A stretch of 64,000 nucleotides of DNA from Martelella sp. AD-3 (GTDB lineage: Bacteria > Pseudomonadota > Alphaproteobacteria > Rhizobiales > Rhizobiaceae), in the NCBI RefSeq assembly GCF_001578105.1, contig NZ_CP014275.1, positions 248,001 to 312,000 of the forward strand, in the 5' to 3' direction. Positions within the stretch are counted from its first letter, which is position 1. Each line of letters starts with the position of its first letter. The notes under the pieces were generated by a model. That model ran no database searches. It was not told where the DNA came from and saw nothing but the letters and a program-made list of their open reading frames with translations. Positions 49,535 through 59,113 of the stretch are shown here, piece after piece. A program made the position numbers and the translations under genes.

Positions 49535-50200
49535 ATGACACTGATCCAGTTTGAAAATGTGGGGTTGCGATACGGGATGGGTCCGGAAGTCCTGCGGGAC
49601 ATGACGTTCGACATACCGAAACACTCCTTTCAGTTTCTGACCGGCCCGTCGGGCGCGGGCAAGACGACGCTTCTTCGGCTGATGCTGATGGCGCTGCAGC
49701 CGACCCGTGGCCTCATTCGCCTGTTCGACCGCGATGTCGCCGTCATCCCCCACAAGGAGTTGCCGATGTTGCGACGCCGCGTAGGAATCGTGTTCCAGGA
49801 TTTTCGCCTGCTGGACCATATGACGACCTATGAGAATGTCGCCCTGCCGCTGCGCGTGCGCGGCAGGGAGGAGGTCTCCTATCGGAACGATGTGATCGAA
49901 CTGCTGAAATGGGTCGGGCTCGGCGAAAGGCTCAATGTGCGCCCGCCGGTGCTTTCCGGCGGGGAAAAGCAGCGCGCGGCGATTGCCCGGGCCCTGATCG
50001 ACCAACCGGAAGTGCTGCTTGCCGACGAGCCGACCGGCAATGTCGACCCTCCGATGGCGCGGCGCATCCTGAGCCTGCTCGTCGAACTGAACCGGATGGG
50101 CACGGCTGTGGTGATCGCCACCCACGATATTGCGCTGATGGACCGTTATGACGCCAGGCGGATGATCCTGTCGGAGGGAAGGCTCGATATCTATGACTAG
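49535..50200 (+). CDS. ftsE: cell division ATP-binding protein FtsE
   Basis: The 221-residue ABC ATPase pairs with FtsX to control peptidoglycan hydrolases at the septum. Walker A is GPSGAGKTTLL, the Q-loop FQDFRLL, the signature VLSGGEKQRAAIARAL, Walker B VLLADEPTGNVD and the H-switch ATHD. It overlaps ftsX by 8 bases. Confidence 0.96.
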   Translation: MTLIQFENVGLRYGMGPEVLRDMTFDIPKHSFQFLTGPSGAGKTTLLRLMLMALQPTRGLIRLFDRDVAVIPHKELPMLRRRVGIVFQDFRLLDHMTTYENVALPLRVRGREEVSYRNDVIELLKWVGLGERLNVRPPVLSGGEKQRAAIARALIDQPEVLLADEPTGNVDPPMARRILSLLVELNRMGTAVVIATHDIALMDRYDARRMILSEGRLDIYD

Positions 50201-51644
50201 GCCGCCCCGTTCGATCCGCGATCCCCGTCTGGAGGAGGAGCGTCTTCAGCGCGAGCGCGAGGAAGAGCGCCGCCGTGCCGAGGCGCGGGCCCGCGAGGAA
50301 CGCCTGCTCGAGGAGCGGATTCTCGAGGAGCGCCGCCGCGAGGAAATCCGCGTGCATGAGGCCGAGGCCGCGCGCAAGCGGCAGATGCAGCAGGAGGCCG
50401 CAGCGCGCGAGGCCGGGCGTCTCGAGCGGGAAAAGGCAGATCGGGAAAGGTTGAGGCACGCGCAGGCCGAACGGGAGGAGGCCGAGGCAAGACCTGTCCA
50501 AGGGGAAGGGCAGGCGCGACCCCGGCAGAGGCCGACCGCCGAAACCCGGCCGCCACGCGCGCGCCCGGGAAGCCGGGCGACCCCGACGCCTGACAGATCC
50601 GCGCCGCGCGCCGATGCCGGGCCGCGCCAAAGGCCGGCGCCGAAGACGGAACAGGGTGGCACGGGAGACGGTCGCAGTGTGCGAAGACCGCCTGCCGTCG
50701 GCCAGAAACGGGGCAAGCCGACGCCGATCGTTCCGCCCGCGAATGTGCAGTCGCGGGCGCTGATGGCGGTGATCGCGATCATGGCCTTTCTCGCCTGCCT
50801 GACGCTCGGCGGCGTCTCCATGGTGCGCGCCACGGCGGCAAGCTGGCAGGGCGGCATCTCCCGCGAGGTCACCATCCAGATCAAGCCCGCCGAAGGGCGC
50901 GACATGAACCAGGCGCTTCTGACAGCCAGGGACGTGGCGCTGCAATTCGTCGGCACGATCGACGGTCAGGTGGTCGATGAGGCGGCAACCGAGCGGCTGC
51001 TCGAACCCTGGCTCGGGACCGGGCTGGATTTCGATGAATTGCCGGTGCCGCGCCTTGTGATCGTGACGATCGACGAGAACAATCCTCCGGATTTCGCGGC
51101 CATGGCCGCGGCCCTTCAGGGCGCCGTGCCGGGCGCCTATCTCGATGACCATCGCGCCTGGGTGAACCGGCTTTCGGCCATGGCCGATGCAACGACGACG
51201 ATCGGCGTCTCGATCATGGCGCTGGTCTTCTCTGCCATGGTGCTGACGGTGGTTTTTGCCACGCGCGGCGCGCTGTCTGGCAGTCGCGACATTGTCGAGG
51301 TGCTGCATTTTGTCGGCGCGGAGGGCGGTTTCGTCGCCCGCCAGTTCCAGAACCATTTTCTCAACGTGGCGCTCAAGGGCGCGTTTCTGGGCGGCGGGCT
51401 TGCCTGCCTGTTTTTCGTGGTCGCGCGCTTCTGGCAGGCGCGATTCCTTGCGACCCCCGGGGCCGATCAGGCCACCGCGCTGTTCGGCAAGATATCGATC
51501 GGCTGGGGCGCTTATGCGGGAATCCTTCTGACGATCGTCGTCATTGCGGCGCTGACGACGCTGACGGCCCGGCTGACGGTGATGCGCACGATCAGGGAGA
51601 TCGATCGCATCCGTTCGGACCCGGCCCGCACCGATACGCTTTAG
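50193..51644 (+). CDS. ftsX: cell division protein FtsX with long charged N-terminal extension
   Basis: The 483-residue protein is clearly FtsX in its last ~300 residues: TM1 ~189-211, a periplasmic loop ~212-333, then TM2 ~334-357, TM3 ~391-411 and TM4 ~436-460, with the cytoplasmic TRGALSGSRDIVEVLHFVGA loop. Before TM1 there are ~185 extra cytoplasmic residues. Residues ~11-100 are an almost pure Glu/Arg helix (EREEERRRAEARAREERLLE), and ~101-185 are Pro/Arg/Gly-rich and probably disordered. Typical FtsX is about 300-340 residues. The 8-base overlap with ftsE supports this start. Confidence 0.93.
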   Translation: MTRPPRSIRDPRLEEERLQREREEERRRAEARAREERLLEERILEERRREEIRVHEAEAARKRQMQQEAAAREAGRLEREKADRERLRHAQAEREEAEARPVQGEGQARPRQRPTAETRPPRARPGSRATPTPDRSAPRADAGPRQRPAPKTEQGGTGDGRSVRRPPAVGQKRGKPTPIVPPANVQSRALMAVIAIMAFLACLTLGGVSMVRATAASWQGGISREVTIQIKPAEGRDMNQALLTARDVALQFVGTIDGQVVDEAATERLLEPWLGTGLDFDELPVPRLVIVTIDENNPPDFAAMAAALQGAVPGAYLDDHRAWVNRLSAMADATTTIGVSIMALVFSAMVLTVVFATRGALSGSRDIVEVLHFVGAEGGFVARQFQNHFLNVALKGAFLGGGLACLFFVVARFWQARFLATPGADQATALFGKISIGWGAYAGILLTIVVIAALTTLTARLTVMRTIREIDRIRSDPARTDTL

Positions 51645-51810
51645 CTCCTCCCGAATTTCAACTTATTCGGCGTCGTCGCCCGGCCCGAATTTCAGCTATA
51701 TCGTCTGTACTGTATGAAGGGCGGCGGAATGATTCGGCCGGCCACCGATTCGCGTTGCCCTTTGGGCGATGCAGTGTCAGCTGCCGCAAGGCATCCGGAA
51801 TGGAAGGACG

Positions 51811-52497
51811 ATGGGAAACGAACTCGGCAAGCCGCCGGAAAGGAGCGGCAACGGGGATGGTGCGCGAGGGCGGGCGGTCACGCGCACGGGCTTCGTGCTG
51901 CGTGCCGTTCTGGTTCTCACGCTTGCCGCGATGATTGCCTTTGGCGGCGGCTTCCTGTGGTTTACCGTCAGAATCCTGGCCGAAAGGCCGCCGCCGATCT
52001 ACGAGACCGACGCGATCGTGGTGTTGACCGGTGGCGCGCGTCGCATCGACGAGGCGCTTCTGCTGCTGGCCGAGGGCGCAGGAGAGCGACTTCTGATTTC
52101 CGGGGTCAACCCTTCGACAACCCCGGAAAGCATTCGCAAGACCACCGACGGCGACATCCAGTTGTTCGAATGCTGCGTCGATGTCGGCTATGAGGCGCTC
52201 GATACCTACGGCAACGCGGTTGAGACCCGCAAATGGATCGAAGAGCACGGCTATCGGCGCGTCCTGGTCGTCACCAGCGCCTATCACCTGCCGCGCGGCC
52301 TGTTCGAATTGCGCCATATCGATCCCGATACGGTGTTTGTCGGCTATCCCGTGCCGCTGGGCGAGGGCGACAAGCCCTGGTACGACAATCTGCGCTATGT
52401 GAAGGTGCTGGGGTCGGAATATCTGAAGTTCATCGGAGCGCATGTGCGCGCGGCAACGGGGCTGTGGGTTCTTCGCCCCGCCGAACAGGAAGAATGA
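51811..52497 (+). CDS. YdcF/SanA-like DUF218 membrane protein
   Basis: The 228-residue protein has one N-terminal transmembrane helix (FVLRAVLVLTLAAMIAFGGG) and a DUF218 domain (DAIVVLTGGARRIDEALLLL, RLLISGVN, DTYGNAVETRKWIEEHGYRR, VVTSAYHLPRGLFEL). The domain is linked to envelope barrier functions. GGAAGGACG before ATG 51811 sets the start. Its stop overlaps plsC (ATGA). The ftsEX-ydcF-plsC order is common in rhizobia. Confidence 0.9.
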   Translation: MGNELGKPPERSGNGDGARGRAVTRTGFVLRAVLVLTLAAMIAFGGGFLWFTVRILAERPPPIYETDAIVVLTGGARRIDEALLLLAEGAGERLLISGVNPSTTPESIRKTTDGDIQLFECCVDVGYEALDTYGNAVETRKWIEEHGYRRVLVVTSAYHLPRGLFELRHIDPDTVFVGYPVPLGEGDKPWYDNLRYVKVLGSEYLKFIGAHVRAATGLWVLRPAEQEE

Positions 52498-53297
52498 CTG
52501 GCATGGGTATCTTTCGTTCCATCGCCTTCAATACCGCCTTTTATGTCGGAACGGCGCTCAGGATGATCGTACAGTCCCCCTATTATTTCTCGGCCTCGCG
52601 CGAGAACGCCTATCGTGTCGTGGTTCAGGGCTGGGGCCGGTTCGTCAACCGGCAGATGCGCTTCTGGGCCGGCGCGACGTTCGAGATCGAGGGGCTGGAG
52701 AACATCCCCGAGGGGCCCTGCATCATCACGCCGAAGCACCAGTCCGCCTGGGACACGATCATGTTGTTGCCGTGGATTCCGGATTCCGTCTTCATGCTGA
52801 AACGCGAACTGATCCAGATGCCGCTCTTCGGCTGGTATCTGAAGAAACAGCGGCAGATCGCCGTCGATCGCGCGGCAAGTGGCCGGGCGATGGCCGACGC
52901 GATCAAGCGCACCAAGGCCGAGGTGGAAACCGGTCGGCAGCTGATCATTTTTCCGGAAGGCACGCGTCGGCCGCCGGGAGCAGAACCGGACTACAAACGC
53001 GGCATCCAGATGATCTATAGCGGCCTTGCCGTGCCGGTCGTGCCGGTGGTCATGCATCCGGGTTTGTTCTGGCCGCGCGGCAATTTTCGCCGCCAGAAAG
53101 GGCATTTCAAGGTGCGGGTCCTGCCTGCGATTCCGCCGGGAAAGCCGCCGAAAGCCTTCTTTGCCGAACTCGTCGAGACCATGGAGCGGGAAAGCGACCG
53201 GCTGCTTCTGGAGACCGTCGCCGAAAACCCGCATCTCGACCTTCCCGAGGTGACGCGAAAGCGCATCGCGGAACTGAAGGCAGCAGAAGGGCTTTGA
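52494..53297 (+). CDS. plsC: 1-acyl-sn-glycerol-3-phosphate acyltransferase
   Basis: The 267-residue membrane-associated enzyme makes phosphatidic acid. The acyltransferase motifs are H-x4-D in KHQSAWDT, KRELIQMPLFGWYLKK, FPEGTR and VPVVPVVMHPGLFW. The ATG at 52494 forms an ATGA overlap with ydcF and follows AGGAAG; the ATG at 52503 is an alternative. Confidence 0.94.
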   Translation: MTGMGIFRSIAFNTAFYVGTALRMIVQSPYYFSASRENAYRVVVQGWGRFVNRQMRFWAGATFEIEGLENIPEGPCIITPKHQSAWDTIMLLPWIPDSVFMLKRELIQMPLFGWYLKKQRQIAVDRAASGRAMADAIKRTKAEVETGRQLIIFPEGTRRPPGAEPDYKRGIQMIYSGLAVPVVPVVMHPGLFWPRGNFRRQKGHFKVRVLPAIPPGKPPKAFFAELVETMERESDRLLLETVAENPHLDLPEVTRKRIAELKAAEGL

Positions 53298-53303
53298 GGT
53301 CGC

Positions 53304-53846
53304 TCAGCCGTGCCTGGGGCGCGGTTGCTCGTTGAGCAGAAGCCTGGCGACCGATTCCAGCGCCGCATCGCCGATGCGCATCTGTTTCAGGTGGTCGACC
53401 GTGTTCAGCACATAGTCGCGATTCGGGCCGGACTGGCCGTGGCCGCGCCGCACGATGTCGGCCGCCCTGTCGATATCCACCTTGCCTGCATATTGCTTGT
53501 GGGAATGGTCAACCACATAGGTGACGGCGGGAACGGTATTGCCATTGTCGAGCCGGACCGGCAGGACGAGTTCGCGATAGACCCTCGTCACCAGTTCGCG
53601 GGCGCGCAGATAGGCCATCACCGCCTCCTCGTCATCATTCCTCGCGGCGAAGGCGACGCCCTCGCAAAAGCCGCCCCTGTCGAGGCCGAGAACGAGGCCG
53701 GGCATTTCGGCCGTTCCGCGATGAACGTAGGAATAAACGCAGAGGCTTCTGTGATAGCCGGAAAGACGGGCGTTGACGCGCTTGTGGTTCGGGAAACCCG
53801 GGTTCCACATCAACGAGCCGTAGCCAAAGACCCAGAATTCGTCCAT
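53304..53846 (-). CDS. gamma-glutamylcyclotransferase, ChaC-like
   Basis: The 180-residue protein has the GGCT-fold substrate loop WVFGYGSLMWNPGF and the catalytic glutamate region GGFCEGVAFAARND. It is expected to release 5-oxoproline from glutathione. Length fits the ChaC group. It is convergent with plsC, leaving 6 bp between the stops. Confidence 0.9.
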   Translation of the reverse strand: MDEFWVFGYGSLMWNPGFPNHKRVNARLSGYHRSLCVYSYVHRGTAEMPGLVLGLDRGGFCEGVAFAARNDDEEAVMAYLRARELVTRVYRELVLPVRLDNGNTVPAVTYVVDHSHKQYAGKVDIDRAADIVRRGHGQSGPNRDYVLNTVDHLKQMRIGDAALESVARLLLNEQPRPRHG

Positions 53847-53895
53847 ATGCTATGCCAGACTCCGATTGAAACGTAGGACAGAATGGGAAGCCACC

Positions 53896-54894
53896 ATGGC
53901 AGGTTCAACCCGCACGCGCAAATATCTGAAATGGTCGCTGGTCGTGCTGGTCGTCCTCCTTTTGGCCTATGCACTTGGCTGGTTCTTCATCGCGCGCACG
54001 GTAAAGGCCCGCATTTTCGATCTCCTGGAGGGCCAGAGCGGCAATGAAACCGTCGTCAGCTGCGAGGATATCGGCTATCAGGGCTTTCCCGCAAGCTTCG
54101 GCTTTTTCTGTGACAGCCTGCACGTTCGGGACCGGAAGACCGACGCCGTCTTCGATACGCCGCGCCTGCTTGCCGAAGCGCCCGTCTATGCGCCGTGGTC
54201 GGTGATGGCGACGGTGACGGGGCCGGCAACGCTCGACAATGACGCTGGCATGATCCTGCGTTCGGAATGGGAGCATCTTGGCGGCAAGCTGATCTACGGC
54301 CGCGCAGGTCCGCGTCTGGTATCCTATGATATCGAGGGCCTGACGGCGCGTTTTGCCGCTCCGGAAGGTCGCCAGGGCACGTTGACGGCCGAATATGCGC
54401 AAGGCCTTGTGCGCGATGATGACGGCGATCTCGATCTTGCCTTCACGGTGACCAACGGCGTCCTTCGGCCGCAGAACAACGCGGAGGCTCTGCCGGCCGT
54501 TTCCGTCAACCTTCTGGCGACCATCGACGACGGTGGGGCGCTTCTGGCGAACAAACAGATCCGCTCCCACGGGCTGCGCGGCAAGAGCGGCATTCTCAAC
54601 CAGGCAACGCTCGCCATCGGCGATCGCGCCTCGCATATCGCGATCTCCGGCCGTTTCTCCTTCGATAAGGAGGGCTATCTGGACGGGCGCTTCAGCGTCG
54701 AGCTGACCGGGATCGACGGCATCTCGCAGGTTCTCCAGCTTGCCTTTCCGCAGGTCGCGCGACCGGTCGAGACGGTGACCGGGCTGATCAAGTCGTTTAC
54801 CGGCGGCCAGCGCACCATGGCGCTCGATGTCCGGGTGAACCAGGGCCGGGCAATGCTGGGCTTCATCCCGCTCGGCCAGATCCCGCCGGTCTGA
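53896..54894 (+). CDS. DUF2125 membrane-anchored periplasmic protein
   Basis: The 332-residue protein has one N-terminal membrane helix (SLVVLVVLLLAYALGWFFIA) followed by the DUF2125 pattern: SCEDIGYQGFPASFGFFCDS, VYAPWSVMATVTGPA, and beta-rich repeats resembling AsmA-like lipid-transfer folds. Function is unknown. ATG at 53896 sits just upstream of the basic segment before the helix. It is divergent from the chaC-like gene and convergent with tyrC. Confidence 0.9.
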   Translation: MAGSTRTRKYLKWSLVVLVVLLLAYALGWFFIARTVKARIFDLLEGQSGNETVVSCEDIGYQGFPASFGFFCDSLHVRDRKTDAVFDTPRLLAEAPVYAPWSVMATVTGPATLDNDAGMILRSEWEHLGGKLIYGRAGPRLVSYDIEGLTARFAAPEGRQGTLTAEYAQGLVRDDDGDLDLAFTVTNGVLRPQNNAEALPAVSVNLLATIDDGGALLANKQIRSHGLRGKSGILNQATLAIGDRASHIAISGRFSFDKEGYLDGRFSVELTGIDGISQVLQLAFPQVARPVETVTGLIKSFTGGQRTMALDVRVNQGRAMLGFIPLGQIPPV

Positions 54895-54912
54895 CGGGAT
54901 CGCGTACGGGCC

Positions 54913-55842
54913 TCAACCCTTCTTGTCGAGCGTATGCCGGCCGAAGTCCGGCACGTCCACATCCTGTCCTGCCTCGATGATCGAGCGGCGGACATCGCGC
55001 GTGCGGGCGAAGAGCTCGAACAGCTTGTCGCCCTCGCCCCAGCGGATCGCGCGTTGCAGATAGGCAAGGTCTTCGGAAAACCGCGCCAGCATTTCCAGTA
55101 TGGCGTCCCTGTTGTGCAGGCAGACGTCGCGCCACATGGTCGGATCGGAGGCGGCAAGGCGTGTGAAGTCGCGGAAGCCCGAGGCGGAATACTGGATGAC
55201 TTCCGACTGCGTCACCGTTTCCATGTCGTCGGCGGTGCCGACGATGTTGTAGGCAATGATGTGCGGCAGGTGCGAGACAATGGCGAGAACCTTGTCGTGG
55301 TGCTCAGGCGCCATCCGGTCGACCTTCGAGCCAAGCGCCTGCCAGAATGCCGTAAGCTTCTGGAGCGCATCCTCGTCAACGGCTTCCGGCGGGGTCAGAA
55401 TGCACCAGCGTTCCGCAAAAAGGCCTTCAAATCCGGCATCCGGACCGGAATGTTCCGTGCCCGCAATCGGGTGACCGGGAATAAAATGCACGCCTTCGGG
55501 CACGAAGGGCGTCATCTGGGCGATGACCGAGGCCTTGGTGGAGCCGACATCGGTCAGGATCGCGCCCTTTTTCAGATTGGGCGCGATTTTTTCCGCCACC
55601 GCGCCGGATGCGCCGACGGGAACGGAGACGATTACCAGATCGGCGCCCCGGACGGCATCTTCGGCCGCTGCCGTATAGCGGTCGCCCAGCCCGAGTTCCT
55701 CGGCGCGCCTGAGCGTTTCGGGAGAACGGGTGGAGACGATGATCTCGCGGGCAAGCCCCCTCGCGCGGATGTCGCGGGCAAGAGAGGAGCCGATCAGCCC
55801 GATGCCGATCAAGGCAATGCGTTCAAACATAAAGCCGCTCAT
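54913..55842 (-). CDS. tyrC: prephenate/arogenate dehydrogenase
   Basis: The 309-residue enzyme makes tyrosine precursors by NAD(P)-dependent oxidative decarboxylation of prephenate or arogenate. The Rossmann motif is [41 protein letters not shown] and [11 protein letters not shown] are family motifs. The ATG overlaps the hisC stop by 4 bases, so the two aminotransferase/dehydrogenase steps are coupled. Confidence 0.93.
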   Translation of the reverse strand: MSGFMFERIALIGIGLIGSSLARDIRARGLAREIIVSTRSPETLRRAEELGLGDRYTAAAEDAVRGADLVIVSVPVGASGAVAEKIAPNLKKGAILTDVGSTKASVIAQMTPFVPEGVHFIPGHPIAGTEHSGPDAGFEGLFAERWCILTPPEAVDEDALQKLTAFWQALGSKVDRMAPEHHDKVLAIVSHLPHIIAYNIVGTADDMETVTQSEVIQYSASGFRDFTRLAASDPTMWRDVCLHNRDAILEMLARFSEDLAYLQRAIRWGEGDKLFELFARTRDVRRSIIEAGQDVDVPDFGRHTLDKKG

Positions 55843-56963
55843 GCCGCATCCGTCTTGGCTTTGCCGGCCATGAATTCCTTCAGCGCCGCGATCACGCCGC
55901 GATTGGCTTCGTCCGTGCCGACGCTCATGCGCAGCGCGTTCGGAAAGCCGTAGCCGGCAACCATGCGCAGCACATAGCCCCGCGACGACAGGAAGCGGTC
56001 GGCATCAGGCGCGCGCAGGCCGTCTTCGTCGGGAAAGTGGATCAGGATGAAGTTGGTGACGGACGGCGTGACCTCAAGGCCGAGCGCGATCAGTTCCCGC
56101 GTCAGCGTTTCGATCCATTCCGCGTTGAATTCAACGGCTTTCTGGGTGAAGCCGTCATCCTTGATCGCAGCCGTCGCCGCGGCGATTGCCGGAGCATTGA
56201 GGTTGAAGGGCCCGCGCACGCGGTCCATCGCGCCGACAATCTCCAGCGGGCCATAAAGCCAGCCGACGCGCAAAGCAGCCAGCCCGTAGACCTTCGAGAA
56301 GGTCCGGGTCATCACCACATTGGCGTTCTCGGCGACCAGTTCGAGGCCTGCCGCGTAATCATTGCGGCGGACATATTCGGCATAGGCCGCGTCCAGCACC
56401 AGAATGACGTTCTCCGGAAGGCCGGCGTGCAGGCGGCGGATTTCCGAGAAGGGCAGATAGGTGCCGGTCGGGTTGCCGGGATTGGCGATGAAGACGATGC
56501 GGGTCTTGTCGGTTACGGCGGCAAGGATCGCGTCGACATCGACGGTCGCGTTCTTTTCCTTCACGGTAACCGGCGTCGCGCCATTCGCCATGATCTGGAT
56601 CTTGTAGACGAGAAAGCCGTGCTCGGTGATGATCGCCTCGTCGCCTTCGCCGAGATAGACGTGGGCAAGCAGGCCGAGCAGTTCGTCCGAACCGTTGCCG
56701 CAGATGATGTTCTTCGTGTTGAGGCCGTATTTCGCCGCGATTGCCTCCCGCAGGGCGGTTGCCTGGCCGTCGGGATAGAGCGCCAGGTTCTCGCCCGCAT
56801 TGCGCATCGCCTCGATCGCCTTCGGGCTGGGTCCGAGCGGCGTCTCGTTCGACGACAGCTTGTACACCTTCGCAACACCCTCGACATGGTCCTTGCCGGG
56901 GACATAGGCGGCAATATCCATGACACCGGGGCGGGGTGTCGGCTTCATCGACTGATCAGGCAT
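55839..56963 (-). CDS. hisC: histidinol-phosphate/aromatic aminotransferase
   Basis: The 374-residue PLP fold-type I aminotransferase has [33 protein letters not shown] and the PLP lysine in [17 protein letters not shown]. Next to tyrC it probably serves histidine and tyrosine/phenylalanine synthesis. The start at 56963 ([13 protein letters not shown]) is chosen; the ATG at 56948 is possible. Confidence 0.93.
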   Translation of the reverse strand: MPDQSMKPTPRPGVMDIAAYVPGKDHVEGVAKVYKLSSNETPLGPSPKAIEAMRNAGENLALYPDGQATALREAIAAKYGLNTKNIICGNGSDELLGLLAHVYLGEGDEAIITEHGFLVYKIQIMANGATPVTVKEKNATVDVDAILAAVTDKTRIVFIANPGNPTGTYLPFSEIRRLHAGLPENVILVLDAAYAEYVRRNDYAAGLELVAENANVVMTRTFSKVYGLAALRVGWLYGPLEIVGAMDRVRGPFNLNAPAIAAATAAIKDDGFTQKAVEFNAEWIETLTRELIALGLEVTPSVTNFILIHFPDEDGLRAPDADRFLSSRGYVLRMVAGYGFPNALRMSVGTDEANRGVIAALKEFMAGKAKTDAA

Positions 56964-57071
56964 AGGAGACCTCGAAAACAACATGTGGCCGCAAGAGCCG
57001 TTTGAACGGGAGAAGCAATAATGAGGATTAGGCGCTTTGTCGAGGGCGGCCGCCCCGCAGCGGCAAGACCA

Positions 57072-57815
57072 TCAGGAGCGGTTGCGCGTGGTCGGTACGC
57101 CCTGGGGCGCAAGGGCGGGCACCAGAACCTTGCGTGCGGAACGGGCGGCCACCGGCAGGCCCTGATAAAGCCGCTTCTGCGCCTCGACGATGTTGACGCC
57201 GGAAAAGGCCGGCCAGAACGTGCGGCCGGACCGTTCGAAACCGGCGCGGAATTTCAGCACCGTCCGGCTTCTCGACGGCGGGAAGAACAGCGCCTCGGCA
57301 AAGGCGCCGGGGGTGAAATTGGTCTCCCGCAGCAGTTCCGTGATCTGGCTCTTGGAATAGGGGCGGCCGTTGCCGAAGGGCGTGTGTTCCAGCCTTGCCC
57401 AGACGCCGCGACGGTTGGGCGCGACGATGACAAGGCGGCCGCCGGGGGCGAGAATGCGCCAGAGCTCGCTCAGGGTCTCGCGCGGGCTTTCGGTGAATTC
57501 CAGCGCGTGCACCATCAGCACCCGGTCGATGGAGGCATCGGGCAGCGGCAGTTCCTCGTCCATGACCAGCGCGGTTGCCGACGCCGCGTGGGCAGGCCAG
57601 TTGATCGCGCCCTGGGAGGCAGGCATGAAGGCCATGACCCGTTCCGCATCCGTGCCGAGCCGGTCGAGATAGGGCAGGCAGTAGCCGAGCCCCACCAGGC
57701 GTTCGTCCGGGAGTTTCGGCCAGACAGGCACGAGCGCCATGGCGATGGAATGGGCGGCGAGGCGTCCAAGCCTGGTGTGGTAGAAGGCGCGAAGGTCAAC
57801 GATATCGGCGTTCAT
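57072..57815 (-). CDS. class I SAM-dependent methyltransferase
   Basis: The 247-residue protein has a methyltransferase_11-type core: DERLVGLGYCLPYL in place of the usual glycine loop, DEELPLPDASIDRVLMVHAL and LWRILAPGGRLVIVAPNRRG. It lies next to gloB in many rhizobia, divergently transcribed. The methyl acceptor is unknown. Confidence 0.88.
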   Translation of the reverse strand: MNADIVDLRAFYHTRLGRLAAHSIAMALVPVWPKLPDERLVGLGYCLPYLDRLGTDAERVMAFMPASQGAINWPAHAASATALVMDEELPLPDASIDRVLMVHALEFTESPRETLSELWRILAPGGRLVIVAPNRRGVWARLEHTPFGNGRPYSKSQITELLRETNFTPGAFAEALFFPPSRSRTVLKFRAGFERSGRTFWPAFSGVNIVEAQKRLYQGLPVAARSARKVLVPALAPQGVPTTRNRS

Positions 57816-57901
57816 GAGCGAAGTTCAGACGGCCCCGGTTGGACTTGAGATCGCACAGTACTACATTGAAGGCGACTGGGTAAGCAATCGCGAGGCTTGA
57901 G

Positions 57902-58672
57902 ATGACTTCACTTCAAATCGCCGTCTTCATGTGCCGTTCGGACAATTACGGAGTTCTGGTCCATGATCCGGAAACCAAGAAGACGCTCAGCATCGATGCG
58001 CCCGATGGCGAGGCGGTGATCGCGGAAGCCGAAAAACGCGGCTGGGTGATTACCGACGTCTTTGCCACCCATCATCACAAGGACCATGTCGAGGGCAACC
58101 TGCCGCTGAAAGAGCGTTACGACTGCCGGATCGTCGGGCCGGTCGAGGAGGCGGTGGTGATCCCCGGCCTTGACCTTGCCGTCGGCGAGGGCGACGAACT
58201 GGATTTTGCCGGCCACAAGGTCGACGTTATCGAGACGCCCGGCCATACGGCGGGGCATGTCTGCTACCATTTCGTCGATGACGGCCTGCTCTTTGCCGCC
58301 GACACGCTGTTTGCCATGGGCTGCGGCCGTCTGTTCGAACGGCCCGCCTCCGACATGTGGCCGTCGCTGAAAAAGCTTCTGGCGCTGCCGGACGAGACGG
58401 AAGTCTATTTCGGCCACGAATACACGCTCGCCAATGCCAAGTTCGCGCTCTCGGTCGATCCGGACAATCAGGTGCTGAAGGAGCGCGCCGAGGCGGTGGC
58501 CGCGCTGCGCGACGCCGGCGATTTCACCATTCCGACGACGATCGGGCTTGAGAAGAAGACCAATCCCTTCCTGCGGGTGACCGATCCCGCGATCCGGGCG
58601 AAGCTCGGCATGGCGGAGGCGAGGGACGACGAGGTTCTCGGCGAAATCCGCCGGCTGAAGGACAATTTCTGA
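57902..58672 (+). CDS. gloB: hydroxyacylglutathione hydrolase (glyoxalase II)
   Basis: The 256-residue metallo-beta-lactamase-fold enzyme hydrolyses S-lactoylglutathione in methylglyoxal detoxification. The dinuclear metal motif is [12 protein letters not shown]. Further ligands are in [29 protein letters not shown] and [15 protein letters not shown]. The C-terminal helical domain with NPFLRV binds glutathione. It is divergent from the methyltransferase, and its stop overlaps the cupin start. Confidence 0.96.
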   Translation: MTSLQIAVFMCRSDNYGVLVHDPETKKTLSIDAPDGEAVIAEAEKRGWVITDVFATHHHKDHVEGNLPLKERYDCRIVGPVEEAVVIPGLDLAVGEGDELDFAGHKVDVIETPGHTAGHVCYHFVDDGLLFAADTLFAMGCGRLFERPASDMWPSLKKLLALPDETEVYFGHEYTLANAKFALSVDPDNQVLKERAEAVAALRDAGDFTIPTTIGLEKKTNPFLRVTDPAIRAKLGMAEARDDEVLGEIRRLKDNF

Positions 58673-59109
58673 TGGCGGGCGCGATCACGGCCGAAGCGAT
58701 CATCGATGCGCTCGGCATGCAGCCTCATCCCGAAGGCGGCTGGTTTGCGGAAACGTTTCGCGATGCCGCCGGCGAACCGGGGCGCGGCGCTTCGACGCTG
58801 ATCTATTTTCTGCTGAAGGCGGGCGAGCGCTCGCACTGGCACCGGCTGCTGACGACCGTCGAGGTCTGGCACTATTATGCCGGCGCGCCGCTGAAGCTGA
58901 TGGTCTCGCCAGACGGGAGGATGTGCGAGACGATGACGCTCGGCCCGGACATCATCGCCGGCGAGCGTCCGCAGGGCGTCATTCCCGCAGGGCACTGGCA
59001 GGCGGCGGAAAGCACGGGCGACTTCACGCTGGTGGGCTGCACCGTCGCCCCCGGCTTCATCTTCGATGATTTCGAACTTGCTGCCCCGGACTGGGCGCCT
59101 TCCGGCTGA
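58672..59109 (+). CDS. DUF985 cupin-domain protein
   Basis: The 145-residue cupin_5/DUF985 protein has LGMQPHPEGGWFAETFRD, TLIYFLLKAGERSHWHRL (cupin metal-site histidines), EVWHYYAGAPL and GCTVAPGFIFDDFEL. Its substrate is unknown. The ATG shares a base with the gloB stop (TGATG), so it is in the gloB operon. Confidence 0.92.
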   Translation: MAGAITAEAIIDALGMQPHPEGGWFAETFRDAAGEPGRGASTLIYFLLKAGERSHWHRLLTTVEVWHYYAGAPLKLMVSPDGRMCETMTLGPDIIAGERPQGVIPAGHWQAAESTGDFTLVGCTVAPGFIFDDFELAAPDWAPSG

Positions 59110-59113
59110 CGTC

